From Arsenophonus nilaparvatae (lineage in GTDB: Bacteria > Pseudomonadota > Gammaproteobacteria > Enterobacterales > Enterobacteriaceae), in assembly GCF_000757905.1 (NCBI RefSeq), contig NZ_JRLH01000011.1: a stretch of DNA of 64,000 nucleotides. One strand, written 5' to 3'. Of this stretch, positions 8,265-17,637 are shown in pieces. Each line of letters opens with the position of its first letter. The first letter of the stretch is position 1. The translations under genes and the position numbers were made by a program. The notes beneath the pieces are model-generated. The model did no database searches. It was not told the DNA's origin and saw only the letters and a program-made list of their open reading frames with translations.

Positions 8265-8888
8265 ATGAATAATAATCAATCATTTTCGACAGGTGTTATT
8301 TTTTATAAAGGGAAAAATTATACTGGTGATAGTTTTTTATATGTTGAGTCTAATGAAGAGTATCGGCTGTCTGCATAATTAAATGATAAATTTAATTCTG
8401 TCAGAGTCGGTAGACTTTCTCAAGTTCAGGGATGGAAGGATTATGCGGCAAATAATGCCCCTGGTAACATAACAAAAATTTGGCAATATGATACACCTGA
8501 TCTATCCGAAATAAAAGGCTTATCAAGATTTACCGTATCCCCTAAATATACTGATATACTAGCGATATTACTTAATAATAATACTGGCAATAATATATTT
8601 TATCAGCTTGTATTTAATATTTCTTTTGTAAGTAACCCAATACATATTAAAGCGAATACGGATTATCAATGTATTGGTTCCTTTCCACAAGATGGTAATT
8701 TATATAATGCTAATATTGCTATTATTAGTAACCAGAATAGACCAGCTATTCGTGCTCAAGTGAGTTTTAAATATAATATGTCGACTAACGAAATTGAGAT
8801 AATGATGTCTAATCAAAATTTTCCATCAATGCTATCATTTGAAAAAGTAGAAAGAAATAGATTTTGTCTAAATATTAATCATGCTTAA
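8265..8888 (+). pseudogene. Beta/gamma-crystallin-like protein interrupted by an in-frame TAA
   Basis: A 208-codon frame from ATG 8265 (ribosome site AAGGA) to TAA 8886, open throughout except for one TAA at codon 38 (8376-8378). The first part reads VIFYKGKNYTGDSFLYV and continues past the stop as LNDKFNSVRVG. These are the two halves of one beta/gamma-crystallin Greek-key motif. Such proteins bind calcium and occur as secreted proteins in entomopathogenic relatives. The downstream part, about 150 residues, is Asn-rich and unrecognised, and may be a binding or effector domain. Because the frame has only one lesion it is either a very recent pseudogene or is read through. No second start with a good ribosome site follows the stop. 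Confidence 0.7.
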
Positions 8889-8922
8889 TGTGCGTTTTTT
8901 TAACAGCAAATGCAGTTATTTT

Positions 8923-8966
8923 AATCTGACAGAAATATTAATTGTTTATGTAAGATCTGTCAGATT
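8923..8966. repeat. Inverted repeat after the crystallin-like pseudogene
   Basis: AATCTGACAGA (8923-8933) is the exact reverse complement of TCTGTCAGATT (8956-8966) across a 22-base AT-rich spacer. It may be a terminator or a mobile-element end. The core TTAATCTGACAG recurs at 11981. Confidence 0.55.
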
Positions 8967-9039
8967 GAATTTAATCTCTTAAAACGAAAATGATCAACTT
9001 ATAAATGCGTTAAAAGTTCATTACTTTTTTTGCTTTATA

Positions 9040-9738
9040 TTAATACTTAAATCTTGCAGGTTCTTTATTACCCATTTCTTTAAGGATAATATTGGTATAT
9101 TCAACTACCGCACCTCTGACATGATTATTATCCTGGTCAGGGAGCATTGTTAACGCATGAACGATTTCATGCATAAATGCGCGGGTAAAACTAAACAGGG
9201 CATAATTACCATTTTCTAACTGATACTGCTCTTTATATTGTAAACAATTTGCTGGATCGATAGTAAGAGATATAATTTTTTTGCCTTTTTCAGCTTTTAT
9301 CTCTTCAGCAGTTACGGTTGTGCTAAAGGCATCATGGATTGATACATGCCATTTATCACCATCACAAAGATGGGTATCGTAAGCATAATTAAATAACCGC
9401 CTAAAAGTTGGACTTTCGTCATAGGCCATGGCCATGAGAGAGGAAAGTTCTTGATTACATAATTGATATTGCTCTTCATTTAATTTTGTTTCTGTTTCTG
9501 TTTCTGTTTCTGATTTAATTCTATTATCGAATAAAAATAGTGATTTTACTTGTTCTGATGGATGTGATTTATTGCTGTTGGTTGCAATCTTATCATGAGA
9601 TTGTCTTGCTGGGGATGGATCATCTGATTGCATTTTTAGATCGGGATATTTTTTCGCTAAATCACCATCATTATTATTAGATGGTTGAGTATATAACGAA
9701 GAATAGGATATTTTATTATTAAAGTTAATTGGCAACAT
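9040..9738 (-). CDS. NleD/M91-like zinc metalloprotease, candidate type III effector
   Basis: A 232-residue protein with a zinc-protease signature, HEIVH at residues 190-194. A likely third ligand is glutamate 213 in RGAVVEYTN, the arrangement seen in the M91 (NleD/HopH1-like) effector family, which cleaves host MAP kinases. There is no signal peptide. Residues 1-75 are polar and Ser/Asn-rich, as in type III-secreted proteins, followed by a threonine-glutamate repeat (residues 77-84) and a globular region from 85. The gene stands alone, lies beside an ADP-ribosyltransferase-like gene on the same strand, and no secretion apparatus is in the window. The metalloprotease motif is clear; the M91 assignment and effector role are inferred. 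Confidence 0.68.
   Translation of the reverse strand: MLPINFNNKISYSSLYTQPSNNNDGDLAKKYPDLKMQSDDPSPARQSHDKIATNSNKSHPSEQVKSLFLFDNRIKSETETETETKLNEEQYQLCNQELSSLMAMAYDESPTFRRLFNYAYDTHLCDGDKWHVSIHDAFSTTVTAEEIKAEKGKKIISLTIDPANCLQYKEQYQLENGNYALFSFTRAFMHEIVHALTMLPDQDNNHVRGAVVEYTNIILKEMGNKEPARFKY
9488..9511 (-). repeat. Hexanucleotide repeat (GTTTCT x4) in the metalloprotease gene
   Basis: Four perfect copies of GTTTCT encode Glu-Thr dipeptides on the minus strand, at the boundary between the disordered N-terminus and the globular domain. Changes in copy number would alter linker length without shifting frame. Confidence 0.85.
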
Positions 9739-9977
9739 ATTTAAAAATGACTCGCTAAATCTAGTTATGATTATTTATCATTATCCTATCAAGATAATTT
9801 TTTATGCTAATAAATTTCAACTTTATTATGCTTACCTATAGACGATAGCTAAAAAAATAACAACCAATCACCAATAAACAGAGAGCTTATTTTAAAACCA
9901 TCTGTTTATTTAATAAACTATAAATTGATTATGAATTTATTAGATATTTTTTATTGAAATAATTTTTTGCTAATTAA

Positions 9978-10814
9978 CTAAATATAGCAGGAGTGTATTT
10001 TCTGTATGGGTTTAATATCATGTCCTACATGCTGGATATAAATTGTCGTTATATTATTTTTGGTTAATTTTTTCTTTAGTTTATTAAAAAAATTATTTTT
10101 AGATTTTGTCAGTGATTCAATAACTTTAAAATAGTTACCAGGTAGTGCAATAATTTCTTTTAACCCATTAAAGTCTTCTTTGCTAAATTTATTATTTTTG
10201 TCTTGAACAAGAAGAGTATAAGCTGCAAAATCAACCTTTCCAACTCGAAATTGCAGCTCTTCATTATCTTTATCAGCGATTGTTAATTGAAATATAATTT
10301 TCCTATCATTTTGGCTACCACTGTGCATAGCGAAGTATTGCGCAACATTTCTATTTGAAGAAAAAAAAGCAAATGCATAATTTTGTAGGTAACCGGTCTC
10401 TTGTATTTTTTGAAATTCGGAGCTCGGGATAGATAACCCTCTATATAATACCGACGGTGTTATTGGTGATAATTTTTCCATTTTTGTAGCGACAATCCGC
10501 ATTTCATTTTTGGCAATAGACTCTTGTCTTTGCCAGCCACTATTTTTCACCTGTTCAGGGTAGAGCGATGTATTCCATAATGTTCCATTAAGGCCGCCTG
10601 GTGATTGAAATAATGCTCTAATATTTTCTTGGTTGTAATTACCTATTGAAATATCCTGTTTTACTTGTCTATCCATTCGTTGGTCAATCGAACTTTCAAT
10701 AATAGGTTTTTCTTCTGAAGCAAAGTACTTCGGTAGAATAGGTGCTTGTTTATCTGGTTCTTTCCATGTAGCTAGGTTATTTTTAACTATGCTAAATGAA
10801 TTTAATTTATCCAT
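9978..10814 (-). CDS. ADP-ribosyltransferase-like protein, candidate effector/toxin
   Basis: A 278-residue protein with the order of motifs of R-S-E class ADP-ribosyltransferases, which transfer ADP-ribose from NAD to host proteins. YRGL at 124-127 supplies the arginine, AFFSSN at 149-154 stands for the S-T-S motif, and KEIIALPGNYFKV at 219-231 holds the catalytic glutamate (220). The position two before that glutamate is leucine instead of the E or Q of an E/Q-x-E motif, so target specificity is unusual or activity is reduced. The N-terminal 115 residues are polar with no signal peptide, compatible with a type III or other effector leader. AGGAG lies six bases before the ATG. It shares strand and neighbourhood with the metalloprotease-like gene. 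Confidence 0.62.
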   Translation of the reverse strand: MDKLNSFSIVKNNLATWKEPDKQAPILPKYFASEEKPIIESSIDQRMDRQVKQDISIGNYNQENIRALFQSPGGLNGTLWNTSLYPEQVKNSGWQRQESIAKNEMRIVATKMEKLSPITPSVLYRGLSIPSSEFQKIQETGYLQNYAFAFFSSNRNVAQYFAMHSGSQNDRKIIFQLTIADKDNEELQFRVGKVDFAAYTLLVQDKNNKFSKEDFNGLKEIIALPGNYFKVIESLTKSKNNFFNKLKKKLTKNNITTIYIQHVGHDIKPIQKIHSCYI

Positions 10815-11142
10815 TGTTTCTCCTGTTACAGTGTGTCATTTTCCCACTTACTCATTAAAAATAATTCAATAATTATGCAAAAATGATAGATTTTATTTTA
10901 CTGTGACTATCAAAATAATGTAATAACACTTAATTTTGAAAATCTATAAATAAAAATAATATGGAATTAAGCCAGTGAGTTTTAATAATATCATTACTTT
11001 AAATAAAATATACTTTTTTACCTGAGGATATTTTTATCATCAATATGATAAATTTTCATTACGGAAATTTATCTGATAATTAAGATATAAAGAAATAAAT
11101 TTCCTTATATCCTTTAAAATAGCAATATTAGTGGAAATAGTC
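10815..11142. other. AT-rich spacer
   Basis: About 330 bases. A 72-codon minus frame at 11040-11258 overlaps the next small gene out of frame, lacks a ribosome site and is not credible. Nothing else seen. Confidence 0.4.
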
Positions 11143-11379
11143 TTATTGTATTGTTTCCTCCCAGCTTTGTTCAATACTATTATCATCGGAATTGGCGCTT
11201 TTAAGTAAAATTGTTTGATTATTTTCTGATATGTAGCATTTAGTATAATCGATATCAACTGAACAGGGTTTATTAGTTTCTTTATTTATCCAAATATTAA
11301 CACTAACGCTAGCTTTAATTGTAATCGGATTAAATATAATAAAAGAGGAAATAGTAAATATCTTAACTAATTTCATCAT
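11143..11379 (-). CDS. Small secreted protein of unknown function
   Basis: A 78-residue protein with a signal peptide (about residues 1-24, ending ITIKAS). A short mature part of about 54 residues has two cysteines (KPCSVDIDYTKC) that could form a disulfide. I do not recognise a family. GAGGG lies before tandem ATG codons at 11379 and 11376, which supports it as a real gene. It is on the same strand as the two effector-like genes downstream but is 330 bases from them, so a shared operon is not assured. Periplasmic or extracellular location is inferred from the leader only. Confidence 0.55.
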   Translation of the reverse strand: MMKLVKIFTISSFIIFNPITIKASVSVNIWINKETNKPCSVDIDYTKCYISENNQTILLKSANSDDNSIEQSWEETIQ

Positions 11380-12132
11380 GATTTACCCTCAATATTGTTA
11401 GAGAAAATTATATTTAATAGTAGATTATTTTTAATTAAAGTAATAATAATTAACTTATAAATAAAAAATCATTTCTTTATCTGATAGTTGAAATAAAGTA
11501 TGCGTGATAAATAGTTTTAAAATTACAAAGTTACTAAAACATTAAAATTATTTGCTCTGTTGTATTAATGTTGAGACTTTGATTTTTATTAGACTGTAAG
11601 AATTATTAGACAGTAAAAACGTAAAAAGCACCTATTGGATAGGGAATTTGCCCATTGATAGGAATTTTTATTTTGAAATAGGTTTCATTCAGATGCCAGG
11701 TTGCATGATAGATTTTCGCTATATGTTAGCAATGCTTGCCAGTTTTGGCGTAAATGGCAAGGCTCAGCGATGATGAATCGGGTTAGCAACAAAGATGCCC
11801 CTTGCTTACATCATCTCATCTAAATCACACAGACTTAATTGTAAGCTAAATATTAGCGTGGACAAATTTAAATTGCGTTGACGGGATAATGAAGGCGTTT
11901 AATGGTTAGTCTGACAATACTGATGGCTGTTTATATCGATTTAATTTATTATCAAACCTGCATTCGAACACTTATCTTTCTTAATCTGACAGAGCCAAAT
12001 TATTTAATCGATTATATAATTTTTAATATGAAGAATAGGCACGTTAAATGGAATATATTTTGATTTGTTTTATTTGATATTTTACGTATCTTATATCATA
12101 AATACTCACTATTAATATATCCTCTTATTAAA
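11380..12132. other. Spacer with a possible transposase fossil
   Basis: About 750 bases without an intact gene. On the minus strand near 11640-11712 a fragment reads TWHLNETYFKI, similar to the W-x-x-D/N-ETY-x-K segment of IS6-like DDE transposases. The surrounding frame is short and contains a stop. TTAATCTGACAG at 11981 repeats the element seen at 8921. The rest is AT-rich and uninformative. Confidence 0.3.
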
Positions 12133-13263
12133 ATGGATTTTATTATGCCAAATAACATTAATCCGATGTTTAATAATAATAAATTTAAATTAGGCATTTT
12201 TTCTGTTAATTGTTCTGGTGGTTTAGCTATGACAAAAGTAAAAGAAAGTTGGCTTAATTCATGGGAAAATAATCTTAAAATAGCCCAACTTGCTGATAAA
12301 GCAGGTATAGAATTTTTATTACCGGTGGCTAGATGGTTAGGTTATGAAAGGGGATCGTCTTTTCATGCTAATGTATTAGAGCCAACAACATTGGCCTCTG
12401 CATTATTGGCATTGACAAACAATATTGGCATATTTACCACCGTACATACTTCTTTTCATCATCCTGTTGTTATTGCTAAACAACTTGCGACAATAGATCA
12501 TATTGGTAATGGTAGGGCAGGATTAAATGTTGTATGTGGTTGGAATACCAATGAGTATGCCGCGTTTGGAATAAAATTTTGGCAACAGCATGAAGACCGT
12601 TATCGTTATAGCCACGAATGGTTTGATGTAATTAAAAATTTGTGGTGGCGAAAAGAACCCTTTGACTGGAATGGCCAATTTTTTAAATTAAAAGACATTT
12701 ATAGTTTTCCATTACCATTGCAAAAAAGAATACCGATATTGAATGCCGCAGGCTCTAATGAGGGTAAACAGTTTGCTATTTGTAATGCAGATTATTTATT
12801 TGCTATGGTTGTGAATATAGAACATTTACGAAAAAATGTTATATGGTTAAAAGAGCAAGCAAAATTACAAAACAGAAAGATGCCACTTGGTTTATTAACC
12901 GATTGTTATGTGGTTTGCCGACCAACGCGTAAAGAAGCAGAAGAATACCTGCGCTATTACTCACAAGAAAATGCTGATTGGCAAACAGTCGATAGCATTA
13001 TGAATTTAATGTTTAAGAATACGCAATCCTTTCCAAAGGAGCAATTATATTCAGCACGAAATCGGTTTTCTGCAGGCCACGGTGGTTATCCGTTAGTAGG
13101 TTCACCTGATGATATTAGCAACAATATCGTAGCGCTTTATAATGCCGGATTATCTGGTGCAGCATTATCTTTTGTTAATTATCTGGACGAATTCCCTTAT
13201 TTTAGAGATGAAGTTTTACCGCGTTTAGAAAAACAGGGATTAAGAGAACATTTTCATTTGTAA
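12133..13263 (+). CDS. Luciferase-like (LLM class) flavin-dependent monooxygenase
   Basis: A 376-residue TIM-barrel flavin monooxygenase of the bacterial luciferase family, using FMNH2 and oxygen. Family landmarks include LAQLADKAGIEFLLPVARW, the IDHIGNGRAGLNVVCGWN segment (about 130-147, binding flavin phosphate) and LVGSPDDISNNI near 320. The arrangement resembles RutA, SfnG and other sulfone or pyrimidine monooxygenases. The substrate cannot be decided. A partner flavin reductase is not adjacent; the fre product elsewhere could serve. The start is uncertain: ATG 12133 and in-frame ATG 12145 both lack a clear ribosome site. It is an isolated metabolic gene in an otherwise effector-rich island, which suggests acquisition by transfer. 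Confidence 0.75.
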   Translation: MDFIMPNNINPMFNNNKFKLGIFSVNCSGGLAMTKVKESWLNSWENNLKIAQLADKAGIEFLLPVARWLGYERGSSFHANVLEPTTLASALLALTNNIGIFTTVHTSFHHPVVIAKQLATIDHIGNGRAGLNVVCGWNTNEYAAFGIKFWQQHEDRYRYSHEWFDVIKNLWWRKEPFDWNGQFFKLKDIYSFPLPLQKRIPILNAAGSNEGKQFAICNADYLFAMVVNIEHLRKNVIWLKEQAKLQNRKMPLGLLTDCYVVCRPTRKEAEEYLRYYSQENADWQTVDSIMNLMFKNTQSFPKEQLYSARNRFSAGHGGYPLVGSPDDISNNIVALYNAGLSGAALSFVNYLDEFPYFRDEVLPRLEKQGLREHFHL

Positions 13264-13437
13264 TAGGAAAAAATTTTCATCTAAAATAGTTTTTTTTGTA
13301 TCAAAAAAATATTTTAATTCTAAATTTTATATTTATTTAATTAATAAATGCGTATTTTTATTTATTAGCATTAAATCGTTTTTATTAAATGCTGGTGCAT
13401 ATCATCGATTCGATTAATGCTACCAGCAAAGTATCAT

Positions 13438-13686
13438 CTAAACATTGACAAGTGTATCTTGCCAGTTTTTACTATCTAAAGTAATTATTGCTATAGGATG
13501 TGGAGTATATTCTTGTGTTGGCAGCCAGGTATTAGATTTATTATCTATTACTGGTTTAAAAATATATCCATAAATAAAACCATCTTGATCAGTAGCCAAA
13601 TAATTAATATCTGCATTAACAACTAATTCGACATCAAAGTAATTAACTTGCTTTGTCTCTTGTTCACATATTTCAATTAACTTCAT
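13438..13686 (-). CDS. Conserved-looking hypothetical protein
   Basis: An 82-residue soluble protein I do not recognise. The start at 13686 is chosen because AAGGAG stands at the right distance; eight codons upstream there is an in-frame ATG without one. The sequence is mildly acidic, with aromatic residues and a PxPI-like segment (EYTPHPIAIITLDSKNW), and has no signal peptide or membrane segment. It is monocistronic and convergent with the monooxygenase gene. The strong ribosome site and balanced amino-acid composition make it likely to be real. Confidence 0.55.
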   Translation of the reverse strand: MKLIEICEQETKQVNYFDVELVVNADINYLATDQDGFIYGYIFKPVIDNKSNTWLPTQEYTPHPIAIITLDSKNWQDTLVNV

Positions 13687-13710
13687 TGTAATTCTCCTTA
13701 GATATATCAT

Positions 13711-15850
13711 GCATAGTGTTTTATGAAATTTTTATTTTGGCTAAATAGGTTGTTTTATATCTACCTTTATTGAAAAGTAATTCATTTTTATTATCAACAT
13801 CACATTTATATATTATTTTTTTTGTTAGCTTTTTTGTATAGTTTGATTTTTTTAACATAAAAAATAATCCATTTCTTAGCTTATGTTTTGTAATGTTATT
13901 ACATAATTATATAAATGAATATGATATTTACCTATTCATATTTAATTGCATAAATCTTCCTTGTTATTATATTCTATTTTGATGAAAAGTTATTTTTATA
14001 AGTTAATTTTTGAAAAAAATTATGATAAATATAATTTATTTTTTAAATAAATAATAGAAGACTATCATAATTAAACTATAAAGGTGTTATGATTTTGACA
14101 TCTATGCATTTACTTTTTTTCTATGTAAATGCAACATTATTATTAATAATAATTAACCAATTCTATATGGTATTATAAAATGATGCTATAGGGTTTTTCT
14201 TATTTACCAATTTATTATTGATTTAAATTAATTTTTTTTCACGGTTATGAGCTTTGGCCAATTTTACCATTTTTGATTGTCATAGTTTGTCAGAGATATT
14301 AATGCTTTTATACTTTATATCTTGGTTAAGTTAACAAAATTTCTCTTGGTGACTAGAGCGGCTAAACGAAAAATTAGCACTCTTTAAAATGCAATCAAGA
14401 TCAGTGGGGCGACGGCACAACAGGTATCATCTTCATAGCTTAGTTTTATCGATATGAAAATTGTATTTAACGTAATACCGAACAAAATTCTTTAATTGAG
14501 ATATTTTTAATAAGTTAATATTATATTTTTTCATCTAAATTTAGCAATAATTAACCCGATTATGTTATGCATTTGCGCTGCTGCAAACAGCATTATCTAC
14601 TGATAGTATTCAGTATTTGCAAGATAGTGATTTTTCCTCAGTATAATTGAATAATTGCCTAGCTTTTATCACATATAGTTGCTGTCATATTTGCTGAAAT
14701 TTACTTTTATCGTGAATAATGTATTTTATTTATGATTATATTGGATTTATAGTCTTCGATTTGAGATAAAAACAGTGATTTTATTTTTATCGAGGAATGT
14801 AAAGGGTAGCTAATTGTAGCAAGTTATCGTGTTCAATTCTTATTGGCATGGATTGAGAATTTATATTTTAAATCAGTATATTGTTACTAATATACCATTA
14901 GTATTTATTTTTTGCTGAGTCTAGTCAAACATTAGTCGCAGGATTTGTTCTAAACATATTAAGTTTCTGATTGATGTTATATGTTAAAAATAAATAAATA
15001 CTTACTGTGTAAATTTACAGCAAATCCATGTTGATTTATTGACCGTATTGTAGATTTTTTGTTGTTATTATGAGATGCGATTACAAATGTTGCTATTGTG
15101 TTTAATTTATGTTGTCGGTAGCAAAGAATGGGGAATATATCAATTAAACTGTAGAATTTGTATAGTGGGATGGTATTAACCAGCAAAATTAATTTTCTGG
15201 TTAATCTAGAGTATTCATTTTTCCATGCTTTTGATGTTTCGTAACAAACATTTTTCTTTACTTGTTGTCTTCATTTAGAAATATATTATCTTCACTTGGT
15301 ACAGATATGTATTCAAAGTCAATTATTTATTTTTAGGCAATTGATAAAAAGCTATTTTCTAAAAATAGAGTAAAAATAATTATGATTTCATAATTTATCT
15401 TCTTATGATTAAATTAAAAAATATTTTCAGCCTTAATCATCAGCAATTCAATAACATTGATATAAATACAATAGAATGCTGCCAATCACATTTTTTAATC
15501 TTTTATATAAATTTTCACACAGCTGGTGTTAAAACTATCTGCTAAGCAGGAGTATCAATTCAATTTACCAATTTTTCTATGATCCCATCAGAGAATGCAT
15601 GAGTATATAATCTAATTTTTGTGATGAACGCTATTGAGTATACGGTGGTTATCAATTGCTTATCATTTAATTTTTAACTCTCACTAATTACCATTTTCCA
15701 TTGAAACTATTGGCTTGAAGTCATGGCTGTCTGGTAGTTTTTTGTTGTGAGTGAAGCCATCCCACACCGGGGTGTTTCTCTATGGTATAATAGGCAGCAT
15801 ACAAATAAATTCTCGCTATAATGGCTGTTAAAAACGAGTAATACCATTTA
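13711..15850. other. 2.1-kb region without recognisable genes
   Basis: Very AT-rich sequence separating the accessory island from dusA. The only frames over 60 codons (14977-15186 minus, 15721-15909 minus) have no ribosome site and no family resemblance. The stretch near 14350-14440 is less AT-rich and may be a degraded gene, but I could not recognise it. It looks like eroded accessory DNA. Confidence 0.45.
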
Positions 15851-15886
15851 GTGGTAATAAAAAACAACATACCAAAAAACCGAAAA

Positions 15887-16921
15887 ATGCACGATAACAC
15901 GACTAACATAAAACTAACCGAAAACCACGAATTAACGGCATCGAAAGGTAATTTTAACCACCACCGTTTTAGCGTGGCACCGATGCTTGATTGGACAGAT
16001 CGTCATTGCCGTTATTTTCACCGTTTATTAACTAAAGAAGCGTTACTTTATACAGAAATGGTGACAACTGGTGCGCTTATTTATGGTAAAGGTGATTATC
16101 TGGCTTATAGTGAAGAGGAACATCCAGTTGCTTTGCAGTTGGGTGGTAATGAGCCTGCGGCCTTGGCCGATTGTGCAAAAATGGCTCAGCAAAGCGGTTA
16201 TGATGAGGTTAATTTAAATATTGGCTGTCCTTCAGATCGGGTCCAAAATGGCCGTTTTGGTGCATGTTTGATGCGTGAAGGCGCGCTAGTAGCGGATTGT
16301 ATAAAAGCAATGCAGGATGCTACTACGATCCCGATAACAGTAAAAACCCGTATTGGCGTTGATGATGACGATAGTTATGCTTTTTTAACCGATTTTATTG
16401 ATAAAATTGTGGCAGAGAGTCAATGTGGTTTATTTATCATCCATGCTCGTAAAGCTTGGCTATCGGGGTTAAGTCCAAAACAGAATCGGGAAATACCACC
16501 TTTAGACTATTTACGCGTTTATCAATTGAAAAAAGATTTTCCTCAGTTAACCATTGTGGTTAATGGAGGTATCAAAAGCATTAATCAGGCTAAACAGCAT
16601 TTACACCATCTTGATGGTGTTATGATAGGGCGAGAAGCTTATCAAAATCCTGCATTATTAACTCAGGTTGATGTTGAATTTTTTGATCAAAGTAACCTGG
16701 TTATTGATCCGATTGTTGCAGTACAAGCAATGTATCCTTATATTGAGCGAGAGTTGAAACAGGGAACTTATTTAGGTCATATTACTCGTCATATGTTGGG
16801 AATATTTCAAGCTATTCCGGGCGCTCGCCAGTGGCGCCGTCATTTGAGTGAAAATGCCCATAAAAAAGGCGCCGATGTAACCGTGGTTAAGCAGGCACTC
16901 GAGTTTATTACCGGTAAATAA
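15887..16921 (+). CDS. dusA: tRNA-dihydrouridine synthase A
   Basis: A 344-residue FMN enzyme that reduces uridine to dihydrouridine in the D-loop of tRNA (U20/U20a), using NADPH. The N-terminal FSVAPMLDWTDRHCRYF and the NLNIGCPSDRVQNGRFGACLM segment, which holds the catalytic cysteine, are nearly identical to E. coli DusA. The FMN-binding NGGI and GVMIGREAYQNP follow. The C-terminal YLGHITRHMLG and PGARQWRRHLSENAHK complete the helical domain. ATG 15887 (MHDN) is preferred to GTG 15851 because E. coli starts in the same place with MHGN; no strong ribosome site helps. Length fits (E. coli about 330-345). It starts the conserved dusA..dnaB-alr-tyrB backbone. Confidence 0.93.
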   Translation: MHDNTTNIKLTENHELTASKGNFNHHRFSVAPMLDWTDRHCRYFHRLLTKEALLYTEMVTTGALIYGKGDYLAYSEEEHPVALQLGGNEPAALADCAKMAQQSGYDEVNLNIGCPSDRVQNGRFGACLMREGALVADCIKAMQDATTIPITVKTRIGVDDDDSYAFLTDFIDKIVAESQCGLFIIHARKAWLSGLSPKQNREIPPLDYLRVYQLKKDFPQLTIVVNGGIKSINQAKQHLHHLDGVMIGREAYQNPALLTQVDVEFFDQSNLVIDPIVAVQAMYPYIERELKQGTYLGHITRHMLGIFQAIPGARQWRRHLSENAHKKGADVTVVKQALEFITGK

Positions 16922-16970
16922 TTGACTAACCCAGGTTATTTTATCTATGCCATACCTGGGGTGCGTTTAA

Positions 16971-17291
16971 TTAAAGAGAACTAAAAGCGCGATCAAAATT
17001 AGCGAATAAATAGAGCATTTGACTAATAAAAGCGACTTTTATTTTATTTTTTTGTTCACATTCTATGTCCCCGTTTTGGCCAATTTTTTCCAGACTGTTT
17101 TGCATCAATTGTACGGCATGATTAATTGATTGCTGAAAATCGGCTAATTCCTGATTTTTATCAAATTGTGTCAGAAGAGTGTCAAATTTATGATTGGCAT
17201 AATGAAAAATAGTTTGAAATTCATCATTAGAAAAGCGATTTTCTCCATAAACATGATTAATAAATGTATTGATCTCTTGATAACTATTCAT
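16971..17291 (-). CDS. Hypothetical alpha-helical cytoplasmic protein
   Basis: A 106-residue protein I do not recognise. It is hydrophilic and probably all-helical, with no signal peptide or membrane segment. Phenylalanine and asparagine are frequent. GGAG stands about ten bases before the ATG. It lies convergent with dusA and divergent from dnaB, where E. coli carries qor and pspG, so it is not part of the E. coli arrangement. No function is proposed. Confidence 0.55.
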   Translation of the reverse strand: MNSYQEINTFINHVYGENRFSNDEFQTIFHYANHKFDTLLTQFDKNQELADFQQSINHAVQLMQNSLEKIGQNGDIECEQKNKIKVAFISQMLYLFANFDRAFSSL

Positions 17292-17637
17292 AGCAATTAA
17301 ACTCCGTTTAATTAAAAGGTTTCCTTATTAAAGAATTAATAAACTATATAAATATTCGCGAATAAAACAATCTGAAAGTGCAGTTGGTTAATGGTTATGT
17401 TTAACTAGTCGCTTATTAGCCATGATTGCAATATTTTTCGGAAAGTTCAGATTTATTGCCAATATTTTGCTATGTTTGATTGAGGGACATTGCAACATTT
17501 TCAGATTTTCTGTAAAAGATAACAGTGAAGAATCGTTGAGGTTTTATCTCACATTAAATGATCAAATTGTCACGAAATAGCAGTAAATAGCATATACTGA
17601 TGAGCGACTCTATTGATTAATGGGTAAAGAAAGTGCT
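17292..17637. other. dnaB promoter region
   Basis: About 345 bases between divergent genes. It must contain the dnaB promoter. No strong regulatory palindrome was seen. Confidence 0.35.

Noticed and set aside
9488..9511. Phase-variable on/off switching of the metalloprotease gene through its repeat
   Set aside because: The unit is six bases, so copy changes keep the reading frame; only length variation is possible.
11040..11258. 72-codon minus-strand frame
   Set aside because: Overlaps the better-supported secreted-protein gene in another frame and lacks a ribosome site.
15752..15790. Hairpin-like ACACCGGGGTGT before dusA as a terminator or att core
   Set aside because: The palindrome is imperfect at its centre and has no room for a loop; no second copy was found.
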